Positions 20,521 to 32,665 of a stretch of DNA of 64,000 nt are shown one piece after another. The stretch lies in contig CANTFL010000272.1 of assembly GCA_947650285.1 (NCBI GenBank), positions 310,001 to 374,000 on the forward strand. Reading direction: 5' to 3'. The position numbers were made by a program, and so were the translations under genes. The stretch comes from Hyaloperonospora brassicae (Eukaryota; Oomycota; Peronosporomycetes; Peronosporales; Peronosporaceae). The notes under the pieces are model-generated. The model was not told the origin of the DNA, did not search any database, and saw only the letters and a program-made list of their open reading frames with translations. Positions within the stretch are counted from its first letter, which is position 1. Every line of letters starts with the position of its first letter.

Positions 20521-21230
20521 GTGTATTAGGTGTGGGCCACGAAAGTACATGATCGCTACCGTCTAGAGAAAGCGACATGTGGCAAACGCTGTCCGAGACA
20601 TTGGGATAGGGATAGGGTTGTTGGGTTTGATTGGTTAACATTAAAGAGAGTTCAATTTGCTTCAAAGTACACGTGTCGACTTCTCCTCCGGGTGGATCAT
20701 TGGCCACCCGACGTCAAGGAAAGGTTTACATACTTTAATCGAGTGATATCCCTGGATTGTTTGGTCAGGGATCAAGATCTCTCAAATGACACCCCAACTG
20801 CGACTGGACGCAATAAACCCTTTGTGGTTGAGGACCCAAGATCGCGAGACGGCTCAAGTGGTCAGAAGGCTCGCGAATCTAGGTCTACATTTGGACAAGG
20901 CTATCTGTTACAGATCAGGTTGACTCATATCGAGCACCACACAAGCATAAAAGTGATCGCGTGACTAATTCCACGTGGTCACTCCAATTCCGATCGTGGT
21001 GTGAAGATTTCCACACCGTTATCGAACCTCGACCCCGTCGCAAACACGGTCAAGTTTTCCATTGACACGAGTCCACCAGGAAGAGTACAACCCGCTTCAC
21101 CGACGGGTACTAAAGGTGAGGAAGAAATCATAGAGCATGGAATCGTAGTACTCCTCCGTTATCCGGTCTTTCGGGAGTGAGTGGAGAGTTGGGATCGACT
21201 ACTCAGAAGAGCGATTACGACTCCACCACA
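20521..21230 (+). mobile_element. Diverged LTR of the gypsy family (3' end at 21230)
   Basis: Parts match the other gypsy LTRs in the window: GGTTAACATTAAAGAGAG, the AGATCGCGAGACGGCTCAAG block near 20840, CACCGACGGGTAC near 21100 and the terminal CTCCACCACA. The 5' boundary is unclear because the GATC repeats merge into it. The base after the end begins a different element's chromodomain, implying insertion into that element. Confidence 0.7.
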
Positions 21231-21476
21231 GAAGCGCACATTAGAAGAAGATGAATTTGAAGTCGAGAAGATAATGGATGTGCGATCCGGCAGGAAGAAC
21301 CGTTTTGGAAGAATTCAACGCCAGTATTTGGTGCAATGGAAGAGACCTGGTGACCCGACATGGGTAGACTAGGAACACTTGATCTGTAGATCCTTGCTGC
21401 AAGAGTTCGATCGCGACAGGGTCAGCAAGAATCGTTTCGAAGAGATGCAATCACACGAAAAAGCGGTGGATGAATA
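21231..21476 (+). pseudogene. Chromodomain tail of a second Ty3/Gypsy element
   Basis: Immediately after the preceding LTR the frame reads LEEDEFEVEKIMDVRSGR, QRQYLVQWKRPGDPTWVD, a stop, then SLLQEFDRDRVSKNRFEEMQ. It is homologous to the 18985-19244 chromodomain but a separate copy. The element's LTR probably is the one at 22673-23825; the 1.2 kb between holds no recognised coding sequence. Confidence 0.7.
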
Positions 21477-22672
21477 GCCAACCTGTCGACTTGCGATTGG
21501 CGTACAAGGAGGTTGTATGAGAAGGTGGATGGGATGAATGTCTGTGAGTGACAACCGTTGATTGCGGAGATCCAGTCGCGTCTGAAAAGCCGAAGAAAAA
21601 AAGAAATGATGCAAATTTTCAGAAAAACAAAAGACAAAGAAGAGGGAGCTAAAAATCTGCAGGGACGCTGACGGGACATACGACTTCAAAAGAGCTCACG
21701 CGAATTCTAACCTTCCCAAAGAAGGAAGTGGCAAAAGTTCATTAAAATTGGGGGCGAGATTGTCGCGATTTGATCGAGATCACATGACGATGAAAGATCT
21801 TCGATTAGTGGAGGTAGCCTTGTTGATCGATACTGAAAGAGATATAATTGACAACTTTTGAGCTCTTGAGTGATCAAATGAAGTGATCGGTGATGTAGAG
21901 ACCATTACATTCGAGGATGCCGATCAGGAGGTAGCTGATCTGGTTCATAGACGGTCCACCTATCAGCCAGACGCGATCACGGTCGAGAATTGTAAGGAAC
22001 AAAGATGATCCAGAAAAAAGGCCAAAAGATTTGCGGCGATGACAACTGACGACATTTTAAAAGAAAGGAGAAGGTGAAGTCACTGGCGGTTATGTATTTG
22101 ACCGAAACTAATGAGGAAAACGGTCAAGCGTACACCGATTCAAGAAAACAGTTTGCTAGTTGAATGCCATCAAGTACAACGATCCTAATGAGGCTGGTCG
22201 TGTTCAAAGACAGTCCACCAATCATCCAGACGGGATCATAGTATAGGACTGTTTGGTACAATACTGGTCCAGCAATCAACCAGACGCGATACCAACTGAA
22301 GAATGAGGGGTTCCAAGGCCCGCTCAACAAGGACGATCTATGATCAACAAATACACCTATGGCTTCCACACACTAATGTGGGTCGTGAGTATAGATCCGA
22401 TTCGGCATGACCAGCCGGGTGCTGTTCTGAAGAGATCTAAAAGTCAATAGCTGTCAAGATGCAAGAGGATGCACAGCTAGGTCGACACCTATTGTCGACT
22501 AACGGTGCAAGGGACGATTGTGGTAAAGTGATCACGAGATTTAACCGTGGCGTTGGGATGCGGGATCCAATAGATGGCAGAAGTCAGCTAAGTCCGAGAA
22601 GGAATCCAATAAGAAGAATACTGGCTTGAGTGGGTGGCTCGCGATTCGGATACGATCTCGAGAACCCTATCT

Positions 22673-23825
22673 TGTGGAAAACGCAGGTGAAGAATAATGA
22701 AAGTGTGGATCGTGCAAACCGCATTGAGTACGAAATCAATTTGAGTGGTGAAGCACGCTCGGAGATGGGCCGTTGGTACGAATGATGGTATCTAACGACT
22801 GAGTGAGTAGACGACTGTTAAAGTTATGCGATTTGATCTATTCAACGGGCGAGAAGGAGTATAGTCAAGGATCGATAATTGACCGATCGTGACACGCGAT
22901 CAAGGTCTCAGAAGTGACGGCGATCCGACTGTGGATGCCCGATCAAAGACGCAACCGATTGACCACGATCCATCCTGGGTATGTACCGCTGGTTGGTGTG
23001 GACACATCATTCGCTTGGACGCATAATAATTGATGTCGATCCCATAAATGGTGTGCATCACATACCACGATCCACTACCCCGCCCTCCACTATACTTCGT
23101 TTCACTACGCCGCGGTCCACTGCCCCGCGATCCACTACCCCGCGATTAACCACGTAGTGTCTGATGTAGACCAAAGGATGCAAGAAGTGAGTCACATAGA
23201 CAGGCGATACGCAACAGAGATCTAGCGAACAGATTGGCATAGACTTAGAATTTAAATTTGGTTGGTTGACATTAAACAGAATTGAATTTGCTACGAAAGA
23301 CACGCTTCGGCTTCTCCCGGGCAGTAACTTTGGTCTCCCGTTGAACAGAGAGTGACCCACGTCTCTGCAAGCTTTGCCACTGTATTGTTTGGCCGGGCGG
23401 AACATCAGTTCTCACCCCCTCTCCCCAACTGCGATAGGATGCAGTAAACCTTACGGTTCAGATTCAAGATCGCGAGACGGCTCAAGTGGTCAGAAGGCTC
23501 GCGTATCAAGCATCAACCCTGGCAAATGCGACTCTGGGAGAGCGACCAAGTATACACGCGATCGAGTGAAGAGTTTCCACTCGATCCATACCCACGTTTG
23601 ACCGGGTGAAGCATTTCCACCCGATCAACACCTATCCCCAAAACAATCAAGTTCAGCTTCAGCTCAAGTCCACCAAGAAGCGCGCAACCCGCCCCACCGA
23701 CGGGTACACAAGGTGAGCAAGAAGAAACAGAGGACGGAATAGGGGTACCACCTCCGTTAGTCGGTCGTCTGGGCGCCAGTGGAGAGTCGGGATCACAAGG
23801 AATTTGTGATCACCACTCCACCACA
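22673..23825 (+). mobile_element. Gypsy LTR, plus orientation
   Basis: It starts TGTGGAAAACGC and ends CACTCCACCACA, and aligns over its length with the minus-strand LTR at 24930-26126 and the solo LTR at 29637-30575. Shared blocks include TAGTGTCTGATGTAGACCAA, GATCGCGAGACGGCTCAAG and CACCGACGGGTACACAAGG. No target-site duplication flanks it (CTATCT before, ATTCC after), so it is not a simple solo LTR. Confidence 0.8.
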
Positions 23826-24690
23826 ATTCCATCATGTTCATGGACTGCGTCTCGGTGGCTTTCCCGCTTGCGTTTCCTCACCGTTCTGTCCAAATTTCTT
23901 TCGCAATAGATCCGCGCCTTTTGGTCCTAGCGACATCCTTTAGTTCTCGACCGAATCGTTCGATTCATCTTCTGACTCTGCTGAAACATGACAGGACGAT
24001 CCAGTGTGTTTTTCCCTCAATAAGTCGTTCATCGGTGTGAGAATGTGATCCATCGTAACCCGCGACGCGATCTGTCAATCCGTGGTGCCGATCGGCGAGG
24101 TCGGGTTGTCTTCGGGGTCGCGTACGTCTATGAGCGGGCTCATCGTCTTAAACAGCGACTGTCCTGCGGCAATAATTCGGTCGTGGTTTCACTCTAGTAG
24201 CGTTTGGTCATTGAACGTTCCAGCAATGAACCCCGCCCTCCGTTAGTAGATTAATTAGACGTTGGAGCGCCTCCAACATGTTGGGAGTTGGTTTGGGCGC
24301 TGATATCGGTCCGCGCAGCGATCCGATCAGCTTTGGCTTGATCGTCTTCAGCACAGGGTCACTTGACAACAGCTTCTTCAGATTCTTTGAATGGTACTCC
24401 CGGCTGCTTTCGTCGAATCGCCAATCTTCAAACTTCACTTCGCGATCCACTGACTTAGAGTCTATATCCATCTCTTACTTCTTGAATTTTCATTCGGCTT
24501 GCTTGTTTTTGTAAACGTTTCGATCCTGTTTCACCGCGGCCAGATTCTTAAAGTCGTCCAAACTACTTGCTGCTTTCTTCATCCTGTCTGATGGTTCCTC
24601 CGACACAAATAAAAATCTTATGGGAATTCCCCTATGATTTCCATCTTGCAGATCGTGCTTTGCAGCGCGATCCACGGTGGCCCCCAAAAA
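23826..24690 (-). pseudogene. Gag-region fragment of a Ty3/Gypsy element
   Basis: On the minus strand downstream of an LTR and primer-binding site, frames read SEEPSDRMKKAASSLDDF and, after a stop, DIDSKSVDREVKFEDWRFDE. Gag identity is inferred from position; no zinc knuckle is visible. The internal sequence is cut at 23826, where it abuts the oppositely oriented LTR. Confidence 0.55.
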
Positions 24691-24903
24691 AAATTTAGGA
24701 GGAGGTTGTTTTTTTTTCGTTTAGATCGTGCACCCGATCTGCCTCTTTTCTTTTATCATCGTCAAAGCCTCTCCCAAAGCTTTTACGATCTAGAGATCCT
24801 TCATTCTCACGCGTCTGCGAAAGTCCATCTTTCGTTGGCGCTCCTATCCCAGGTTCAGTCTTGGTCTTGACTTCTTCTCTCAGGGACTCACGGTGAAATC
24901 ACT

Positions 24904-24928
24904 GGTTCGAATCGGGGCACGTGCACCA
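24904..24928 (-). other. Retrotransposon primer-binding site with long tRNA complementarity
   Basis: The minus strand begins TGGTGCACGTGCCCCGATTC one base after the LTR end at 24930. Its complement has the form of a tRNA 3' end: a TTCGAAT T-loop, T-stem strand CGGGG, acceptor strand CACGTGC, discriminator A and CCA. Complementarity of about 24 nt is longer than the usual 10-18. The tRNA identity could not be assigned. Confidence 0.75.
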
Positions 24929-24929
24929 T

Positions 24930-26126
24930 TGTGGTGTATTGGTGATCACAAATTCCTTGTGATCCCGACTCTCCACTGGCGCCCAGACGACCGACTAATG
25001 GAGGTGGTACCCCTATTCCGTCCTCTGTTTCTTCTTGCTCACCTTGTGTACCCGTCGGTGGGGCGGGTTGCGCGCTTCTTGGTGGACTTGAGCTGAAGCT
25101 GAACTTGATTGTTTTGGGGATAGGTGTTGATCGGGTGGAAATGCTTCACCCTGTCAAACGTGGGTATGGATCGAGTGGAAACTCTTCACTCGATCGCGTG
25201 TATACTTGGTCGCTCTCCCAGAGTCGCATTTGCCAGGGTTGATGCTTGATACGCGAGCCTTCTGACCACTTGAGCCGTCTCGCGATCTTGAATCTAAACC
25301 GTAAGGTCTACTGCATCCTATCGCAGTTGGGGAGAGGGGGTGAGAACTGATGTTCCGCCCGGCCAAACAATACAGTGTCAAAGCTTGCAGAGACGTGGGT
25401 CACTCTCTGTTCAACGGGAGACCAAAGTTCCTGCCCGGGAGAAGTCGACGCGTGTCTTTCGTAGCAAATTCAATTCTGTTTAATGTCAACCAACCAAATT
25501 TAAATTCTAAGTCTATGCCAATCTGTTCGCTAGATCTCTGTTGCGTATCGCCTGTCTATGTGACTCACTTCTTGCATCCTGTGGTCCACCGCAGATACTC
25601 TTGTAGCGGACCGCTCAATTTTTGGATAGGAGTATGTGGTACGTACCAAATGTGTGTTCACATAATCAAGCGGTAAACACTTAGGATAGACCGTCGTCAA
25701 CCGCCTCCGTCTTTGATCGAGCATCCACGGTCGGATCGCCGTCGCATCTAAAATTTCGCACGCTTGATGACTCAATCGTTCCGCATGCTTCCATATTCAC
25801 CCATAATCCATCGTTCGTAACTGTTACGTACTTCAGATGTTGATCAACTCTTGTGTAAGCCTGTCCTTGTAGCTTGGTGATCCAAGTCCTTAGCCGCGGA
25901 TCGCGATCGTTTGACCTTCGATCCATGACTAAACTCCTTCTTGACCGTGAGGTAAACCATTCCGCATAACTTCAACAGTTGTTTTTCTGTCACTCAATTG
26001 TTTAATCCCATCACTCGTGCCAACGGTCCCATCTCCCATTGCGCTCCACCAATCAAGTTGATTTCGCACTTAATGCAGATCGCACGATCCAAACTTTCAA
26101 TCATTCTTCCTCCGCACTTCTCCACA
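24930..26126 (-). mobile_element. Gypsy 5' LTR, minus orientation
   Basis: Reading the minus strand, it starts TGTGGAGAAGTGCGGAGG at 26126 and ends CACCACA at 24930, followed by a primer-binding site. It aligns with the plus-strand LTR at 22673-23825, forming an inverted pair separated by about 1.1 kb. Length is 1197 bp. Confidence 0.85.
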
Positions 26127-27079
26127 CCAACGAGAATACGTCTCGGTTGCGATTGCCGTGGTACCATCGATGTCTGAAAAAGACATCGATGTAAAATTCA
26201 TGTTCAATGAGATAATCACTCGCACTGACATCACTACCATGTAGTCGTGACGTATCGAAGAGTAAAAGTCGATTACTCCCAGTGGTATAACCATACCACA
26301 GCTTTAATTCACGCTGGGAAAGCATATATGGTTTGATTTCAGGAGCAGATCGTAACACTTTGCGATTCTGCTCCTATTGCGCAGTGCCGGTATACGTAAT
26401 GGCACTGTAATCGCCGCAATTGCTGGGATTGCTGCAACTACGATGACTCCGCGAAGATATATCGTCATCATCACGATGACTAATGTCCTCATGTTGCGCA
26501 CTCACTTTATATGAATGCGAACGTGGTCGGCTCGATCCCTATGACGAGTCTTCAGACTCGTCGGATGAGCCGAACAAATCATGTCGCAGTGTATTATCAA
26601 GACTGACAAGAGGATTAGCAGTCGTCGTTTAGGCACCCGCAGCTTTACGGCCGGGTTTTGCGGACTACTTTGAGTCGGACGGGGGATCCGACTCGCCCAA
26701 ATAGACAACCTCTATTTTGTAGTTGACGCCCTTGGGACAACCACCCGCCGCAGAAGTTGCGGATGAAGAAGCTGAACTTGTATGAATACGTGCATCTGCA
26801 AGATTGGGTATTGTGGTCTGCTTATCAACAGCAGCAGGTGATGAAAACACCTGCTTACGAGTCTTGGTACGCTTGCTTTCCGTCTGCACGCATCCGTGCA
26901 GCCGCTCCAGTGGCGCCCTGTTCGTTCAGAGCATGGACGAACTTGTCATGCGCTGGAAGCTGGAATGAGTTGGGTAGAATCAACAAGTGCTCCCTCTTCC
27001 ACATAGTGACTAAACGACGGTCACTCTGCCACCAATCGATCAAATAACTCACTGTAAAAAGTGTCAATTAATTGGGGGG
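26127..27079. other. Retroelement-derived sequence upstream of a TGTAAC-type LTR
   Basis: No gene recognised. Open frames occur on both strands (for example minus 26855-27067) without a known domain. The region ends with AATTAATTGGGGGG directly before TGTAAC, which resembles a polypurine tract preceding a 3' LTR. It may be the 3' internal end of an LTR element. Confidence 0.4.
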
Positions 27080-27546
27080 TGTAACGGGTTCAACCCGTTA
27101 CATAAAAATTGATACTAATGTATTAAAAATATCAGTATTATCTACTTAGATAATATTCAATAAACATCACTCGAAAAGAGGTGATATTGACGGAATGTTA
27201 CCCTCGAGATTGATATGCTTTGGGTGCTTCACTTAATAGTTGATGTACACGGTATATCAATTAGATTTACCATCAATCGCTGCTGGATCCACGCAATGGG
27301 CGGTGCGCAAAAAACCCACATAGGATATTGTTATTTAATATAGGTAAATTAATATGAAAGATGGGTTATTAAAAGAAGCATAACTATATTATATACAGCT
27401 TTACTTTTTATGAAACAGAAATCAAAGGTTCTGTTTACTTCCTCGCGCTTCCTCACGCCACGTGTACGTGATGTCGAGAGTACGCAGCCTTGTGTTTGCT
27501 AAGCACAAGGTTTAACAGGTATATTGTACGAGCGTGCCCCGTTACA
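27080..27546 (+). mobile_element. Short TGTAAC-ended LTR, copy A
   Basis: It starts TGTAACGGGTTCAACCCG and ends GTGCCCCGTTACA, so both ends carry the inverted TGTAAC/GTTACA termini. It aligns in reverse with 30814-31259. A polypurine-like tract precedes it. Short length and termini suggest a Ty1/Copia-type LTR, but no copia pol was identified, so the superfamily is uncertain. Confidence 0.7.
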
Positions 27547-29636
27547 CAATAGGCTTCTGCATACACGACAAAAGGCTTGTGCGTAATTTTCGGTAGGACA
27601 TAGAATTCATACAGCGATCGTCGATTTGATCGTTTAAGCACACGTCTCCGACCATTTTTCAAGTTAATTACTTTATAGGGCGACCCGGGAATCGTGGTAA
27701 TGAGCTTCCGGGCCCTTCGGCAGGAATAACCTGGCTAAGTTAGCACTTACGAAAGTAAATAATCTTCCACTGTGGTGTTGGCATGGTGCATGCGTGTGTA
27801 TACGCAACAGCCGGGTCGATACGGCGTACAGAAAACGAGAAACGAATATTCCTGTCGCCTGTCACGGTAAAAACGACGCACCTGCTATCACGCGCCCACA
27901 TGAAGCTGTCCAAACATCGAAAGGATTGTAGGTCTACGCTACAGAAAACGGTGGCAGGTTATCGCAACAGAAGCTGAACGCCTAAACCGATCTCCAGAAA
28001 TAATGAGACGCGCGGATACTGCTTGAGTAATTCGATAGATGTGCGGATATTATATGAGTAAGATTGACAACAATGGGTATGGCTGCAAAAAGATAAAGTA
28101 AGCGCTTGTATTGAAGCGCACACTTGGTATTTCCATTTCATAGTCGGCGTCACGAAGTACATTCCTTCCCACTCAAATGATCTGGAACTACCACCGCATG
28201 GACACCGTCTGCTTTTTTGGAGTAGCTAAAGCTGCTTTCCTTGCACGTGTGCGATTGCAACGGGTTAATATGCGATGAAGCTAAACTTTTCCGGTGCTCG
28301 TGAATTCCGTGTTTAACGATTTCAATAGTGAGAAATGGTATGTTTATCGTACACGGATGAAGGAAAACGATTTCCTTTGTCTCTATACTATGGATATAAT
28401 AGGCACGACTGTAGTGATTCTTATTCATCACGTTTAAACTTGTTTATTTACACATCTCACGAGGAAAATTGCGTTGTGATAATAACCTGCAAATAGGAAC
28501 GTATATAAATTGTGTCGTATGCAATAATTTTGTACACTCGGAGGAGAAAGAGACGTCCCAAAAGTTTAGCACCAAAAGCCCATCTTTCAAAGTCAAGTCA
28601 TTGTTGGTCTTAAAGTTGCTGTCCTGTTTGCGTGTGGTAGATATATCGGTAGCATTTCGATTCAACTTCTTTTTACAGCTACAATGTACGCGGTAAGTTA
28701 TCCTACGTTCTATGGGCTACCAATGATGTCAACTTGTAGCTAAGTGAAACAATCATGACTCACGCAGGGTGCTTCTCATGTAGGTCTTATTGATGTGCTG
28801 CCACGTGGCGTTTATCACGGCAGGTCACGAAAGTAAAGGTGTTAAAAGAGCCCATTAACCAGATGTGCGGCATTGGCTAGGGGTGCCAGTATGATGGAAT
28901 GGGGTCGTATTTGTTAGAACGTAGGCGCACTTGTGCAGTAGAAGTAGGAAGTAAAAGTAAAATATATTGAGTGTTAAGAACTACCTCCTTCAACACTACG
29001 ATATGCATAACCAGAAACGGAAACTGCAACTTGACCATGTCAAGTCTTACATGGTGTCCGTCTCTTCCTGTCCCCTGTGACAGGATGTCACATGGCTTCC
29101 GTCTCTCAAAGTCCCAACTCCCCAGCTATTCCCCGTCCCACACGTCCCATTTGGTCGATCGTCCCGTCGTGGTCCCACATGTCACGTCGTACGGTAATCA
29201 GCCAATCAGATGACACCGTCCCCTGGTATAGCACTTGAACCTTGAAACCTATCAAACACGATAGTTTCTAACAATATTACTACAGGGTTTAGTAAAAGGC
29301 AAAGCCGTATTGCCATATGTTGTGAACCCGCGTTTGTTGCGCGGATACGTAGACCCTTCTATATATTTATAACACGTGCACGGCATAAACCTCCGGTGGC
29401 AAATTAACCTTAGCCGGACGCACGAAGTTTCCTTGCCTCTTGCCTAGCTCGTAAAGGCACAACGTGCTTACCAGACATTGACAAAAAAGGGCTACCAAAA
29501 TTGCAATTTTTTGAGAATCAATAAGAATCACGCGGGTAATGACTGCCTTGTTTTAGGCTTCTAGAGCATCCACTGCTCTCGCGTGACTGTAGCAAAAGCC
29601 CGCTTGGCAGTCTGAACCCTATGTAGTGCAGGTTAG
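27547..29636. other. AT-richer intergenic stretch, nothing recognised
   Basis: Only short open frames occur, without familiar domains. The block 29030-29230 is rich in CCGTCTC/GTCCC motifs and a CATGTCAAGTCTTACATG-like palindromic segment and may be part of another LTR. No RNA gene was seen. Confidence 0.4.
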
Positions 29637-30575
29637 TGTGGAGAAGCGCGAAGGAAGAATGACGAAAGGGTGGATGGCGCGATCCACCTAAAGTGCGAAA
29701 CCAGTTTGATTGGTGGAGCGCGTACGGATACGGGCCTGTTGGGAACCAAACGACTGATTGAAGGGAAACGACTGTCCAAGTCGCACAGGTTAATCCACCT
29801 TCTATCTTGAATACCGCTGGGCGGTGTGGATCACATAATGGGTGTGGGTCACATAATTGGTGTGGATCACATACCGCGATCCACTGTGGAGCGATCCACT
29901 ACGTAGTGTCTTGTGTAGACCAAAGGATGCAAGAAGTGAGTCACATAGACAGGCGGTGCACAACAGAGATTTAGCGAAAAGATTGGCTTAGTCCTATGGT
30001 TTGGATTTGGTTGATTGACATCAAACAGAATTGAATTTGCTACGAAAGACACGCGTCGACTTCTCCCGGGCAGGAACTTTGGTCTCCCGTTGAACAGAAA
30101 GTGACCCACGTCTATACAATCTTCGTCTTTGGATTGTGTGGCCAGGCGGAACATCAGTTCTCACCCCCCCCCCCTCAACTGCGATAGGACGCAGTAAACC
30201 TTACGGTTCAGATTCAAGATCGCGAGACGGCTCAAGTGGTCAGAAGGCTCGCGTATCAAGCATCAACCCTGGCAAATGCGACTCTGGGAGAGCGACCAAA
30301 TATACACGCGATCGAGTGAAGAGTTTCCACTCGATCCATACCCACGTTTGACCGGGTGAAGCATTTCCACCCGATCAACACCTATCCCCAAAACGTTCAA
30401 GTTCAGCTTCAGCTCAAGTGCACCAAGAAGCGCGCAACCCGCCCCACCGACGGGTACACAAGGTGAGCAAGAAGAAACAGAGGACGGAATAGGGGTACCT
30501 CCTCCATTTGTCGGTCGTCTGGGCGCTAGTGGAGAGTCGGGGTCACAAGGAAGTTGTGATTACCACTCCACCACA
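29637..30575 (+). mobile_element. Solo gypsy LTR with 4-bp target-site duplication
   Basis: It starts TGTGGAGAAGCGCGAAGG and ends CACTCCACCACA. TTAG lies just before (29633-29636) and just after (30576-30579). Sequence matches the other LTRs of the family, with an extra run of ten C near 30166. No internal element sequence flanks it, so LTR-LTR recombination removed the body. Confidence 0.88.
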
Positions 30576-30813
30576 TTAGTAAATTACAGTTCATTGCTGC
30601 TGGGGTATATCTAGACGAGCAAGACGGCTGGAGTAACGAGTTTGCGTAATGATGTCATTGTTACCAGATCTTTATAAACACCCCTGTGTAAAGAAACCAG
30701 CTTCGTTCTTTGAGTGCAAATGTGAAGCTACTTCTGATTTTTTGTATGTGTTCCTATGCCTCCTTACACCGTGTTCACTTCAACCACAGCGCGGTCGTTT
30801 CACTGACGTTATA

Positions 30814-31259
30814 TGTTACGGGGCACGCCTTGTGTCAATTCAACACAAGGTTGTGTGCACTTGACGTCACGTACAAGCGGCGTGAAGAAGCGTAGAGAAG
30901 TAGGCAGAACTCGAAAGCTCTGTCTAAGGGCAAAAGTAGAACTGTATTTGATATAGTTATGTTTCCTAATAAACCATCTTTTGTCTTGAGCTAACTATAT
31001 TGAGCTACAATCCCCTATGTGATTTTCTTGCTCACCACCCATTGCGCGCGTCTAGCAGCGATTGGTGGTTGATCTGGTTGATGTACCGGGAACATCAACC
31101 ATCCGGTGGAGCAACCCATCAAAGCAATATTACCCTCGGGGGTAAAATTCCTTCAGTCTTACTCCTTATGAATTATGTCAATTGAACATTACTTAAATAG
31201 ATAATGCTCAAAATTGATACGAAAATATCAATTTTATGTAACGGGCTCACCCCTTTACA
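30814..31259 (-). mobile_element. Short TGTAAC-type LTR, copy B (inverted)
   Basis: On the minus strand it runs from TGTAAAGGGGTGAGCCCG to GTGCCCCGTAACA and aligns with copy A. Shared blocks include the ATCGCTGCT and CGCAATGGG region and CACAAGG. No clear target duplication was found at either end. Confidence 0.7.
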
Positions 31260-32526
31260 CCGTAGCACCGAACAGTCGCCCATCACCGAAACTCTTCCAA
31301 TGTCATGTAAGCCACATAAAGCCATTTCCCAACAATTCTTCCTGATGCAATGGCATCCGTTAGCTGTGCAGGCGATACCCGGGTGCACATTCTGCGCTAC
31401 TTTCTACATGGCACTCACGTTGCGTACGCCACAGCAGCGCTACAACCATTTGCTCTCGAAGTCCACGGATAAAGAAGCAGATTTGATGTCGCCTAGCGCT
31501 TTGACCAACTCGTGGGATAGTGCACGTAAAATAACTCTCCATGGCAGTGCCATGTGCCAATGGCTTTGGAAACAGCCGTTTTGCCCCCCAGGATCGTGTG
31601 GGACGCACACACTGGCACGGTCCATGGCATTTAACCTCACGTCCACGGCTGTCGAAAGAGTGCATTCGCCTATTCGAATTGGGTCAAATTTACGATTCTA
31701 CCCATTTCGCACCATCGCACAATCTTGCCAGACGGCGGCCAGTTGGGCACCACAAGCGCTTGTCCTTTCTTCTAGCGCGTCACCATCGGATGCATAGCGC
31801 AGTGACAAGTGCCCTAAAATCGCAAGCAACATGGCCTTGAGACGCTGCAAGCAGTCCTCGCGTTGGCGCCGTGAGTCGAGTTCAGGGCGTACGGGCGTTC
31901 GTCGATGTAGCCATGTCGATACTATCAGACCAGCACTTTAAGTAAATATTGTGGTCGTTGCGACAGCGCAGTGCACTTTGCACAAGCGCTTTGTCCTGTG
32001 GACAGTTGCGTCATGCGCTGCACCGGCAAGTGGGTGGCCCTCCTCAGGGTTGACGTCCGACGTGCTAGAAGCTCGGCCGTCGCCACGGCGGGTGCATGGG
32101 GGAACAAGTGGCCTGGTGATAGCCATGTGGTTCAGGGCATAGCAATAGGTATATTACGCCTTGCAGCGCAGCGCGTCTCTCGCTGTATTCGTGTGATGGT
32201 GCGCCGACACGTCCAGTCGCGGTCGTTCCCTTGGCATCGAGTCTCGACCACGCGACACACGCGGTCTTTACGTGGCGACCGCATGCGATACGGCGGTAGA
32301 GAGAAGTGGCCGGTCGATTGGTCGATTGGTCTGTCCTTTTGCACCGGGCAGCAGCGAGTAGATAGGTGGGCTGTTCACGCCCTCGAAAGTCCCCATCGCC
32401 TGTGATCGAACTCCCGCGATGTGAGACTGACGCCAGAAGAAAGAGTGGGAGGGATTATACCCGCCCCATGACCGGGAATCGATAGCTAGGGCTCGTCGTA
32501 GCAGCTACGTACATGATTGTGTCTGT
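31260..32526. other. Element remnant and gene-poor boundary sequence
   Basis: A minus-strand open frame at 31360-31665 contains RRHQICFFIRGLREQMVVAL, vaguely like a retrotransposon gag core (FIRGLR), with low certainty. The rest to 32526 shows no recognisable gene. This is the transition from the repeat-rich half to the gene-rich half. Confidence 0.35.
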
Positions 32527-32557
32527 CTGTATGTATGTATGTATGTATGTATGTATG
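32527..32557. repeat. (GTAT)n microsatellite
   Basis: About seven tandem GTAT tetranucleotides run directly into GTGTGCGTGTGC. Confidence 0.9.
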
Positions 32558-32665
32558 TGTGTGCGTGTGCACTTAGGGCCGACGGCCCAACGCCTTCTCT
32601 ATACAACTACATGAGGACGGGCGGACGAAGAGCAGAGGAGACAGCAGCACCAAAGGGTCCTGTCC

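Larger units (their letters stand above)
15147..21230 (+). mobile_element. Decayed Ty3/Gypsy retrotransposon with two RNase H domains, chromodomain and 3' LTR
   Basis: In order on the plus strand are reverse transcriptase (about 15150-16150), connection with in-frame repeats, native RNase H (about 16480-16960), a second RNase H (about 17020-17450), integrase (about 17550-18850), chromodomain (about 19005-19230), a GATC-rich spacer and an LTR ending CCACCACA at 21230. Stops and frameshifts fall throughout pol, so the copy cannot be autonomous. No matching 5' LTR or gag was found upstream. Ty3/Gypsy elements with an added archaeal-like RNase H are known from oomycetes and from the plant Tat lineage; this copy fits that type. 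Confidence 0.85.

Noticed and set aside
24904..24928. A tRNA gene on the plus strand
   Set aside because: Only the 3' end of a tRNA is present, including CCA; there is no D-arm or anticodon arm, and its place next to an LTR end explains it as a primer-binding site.
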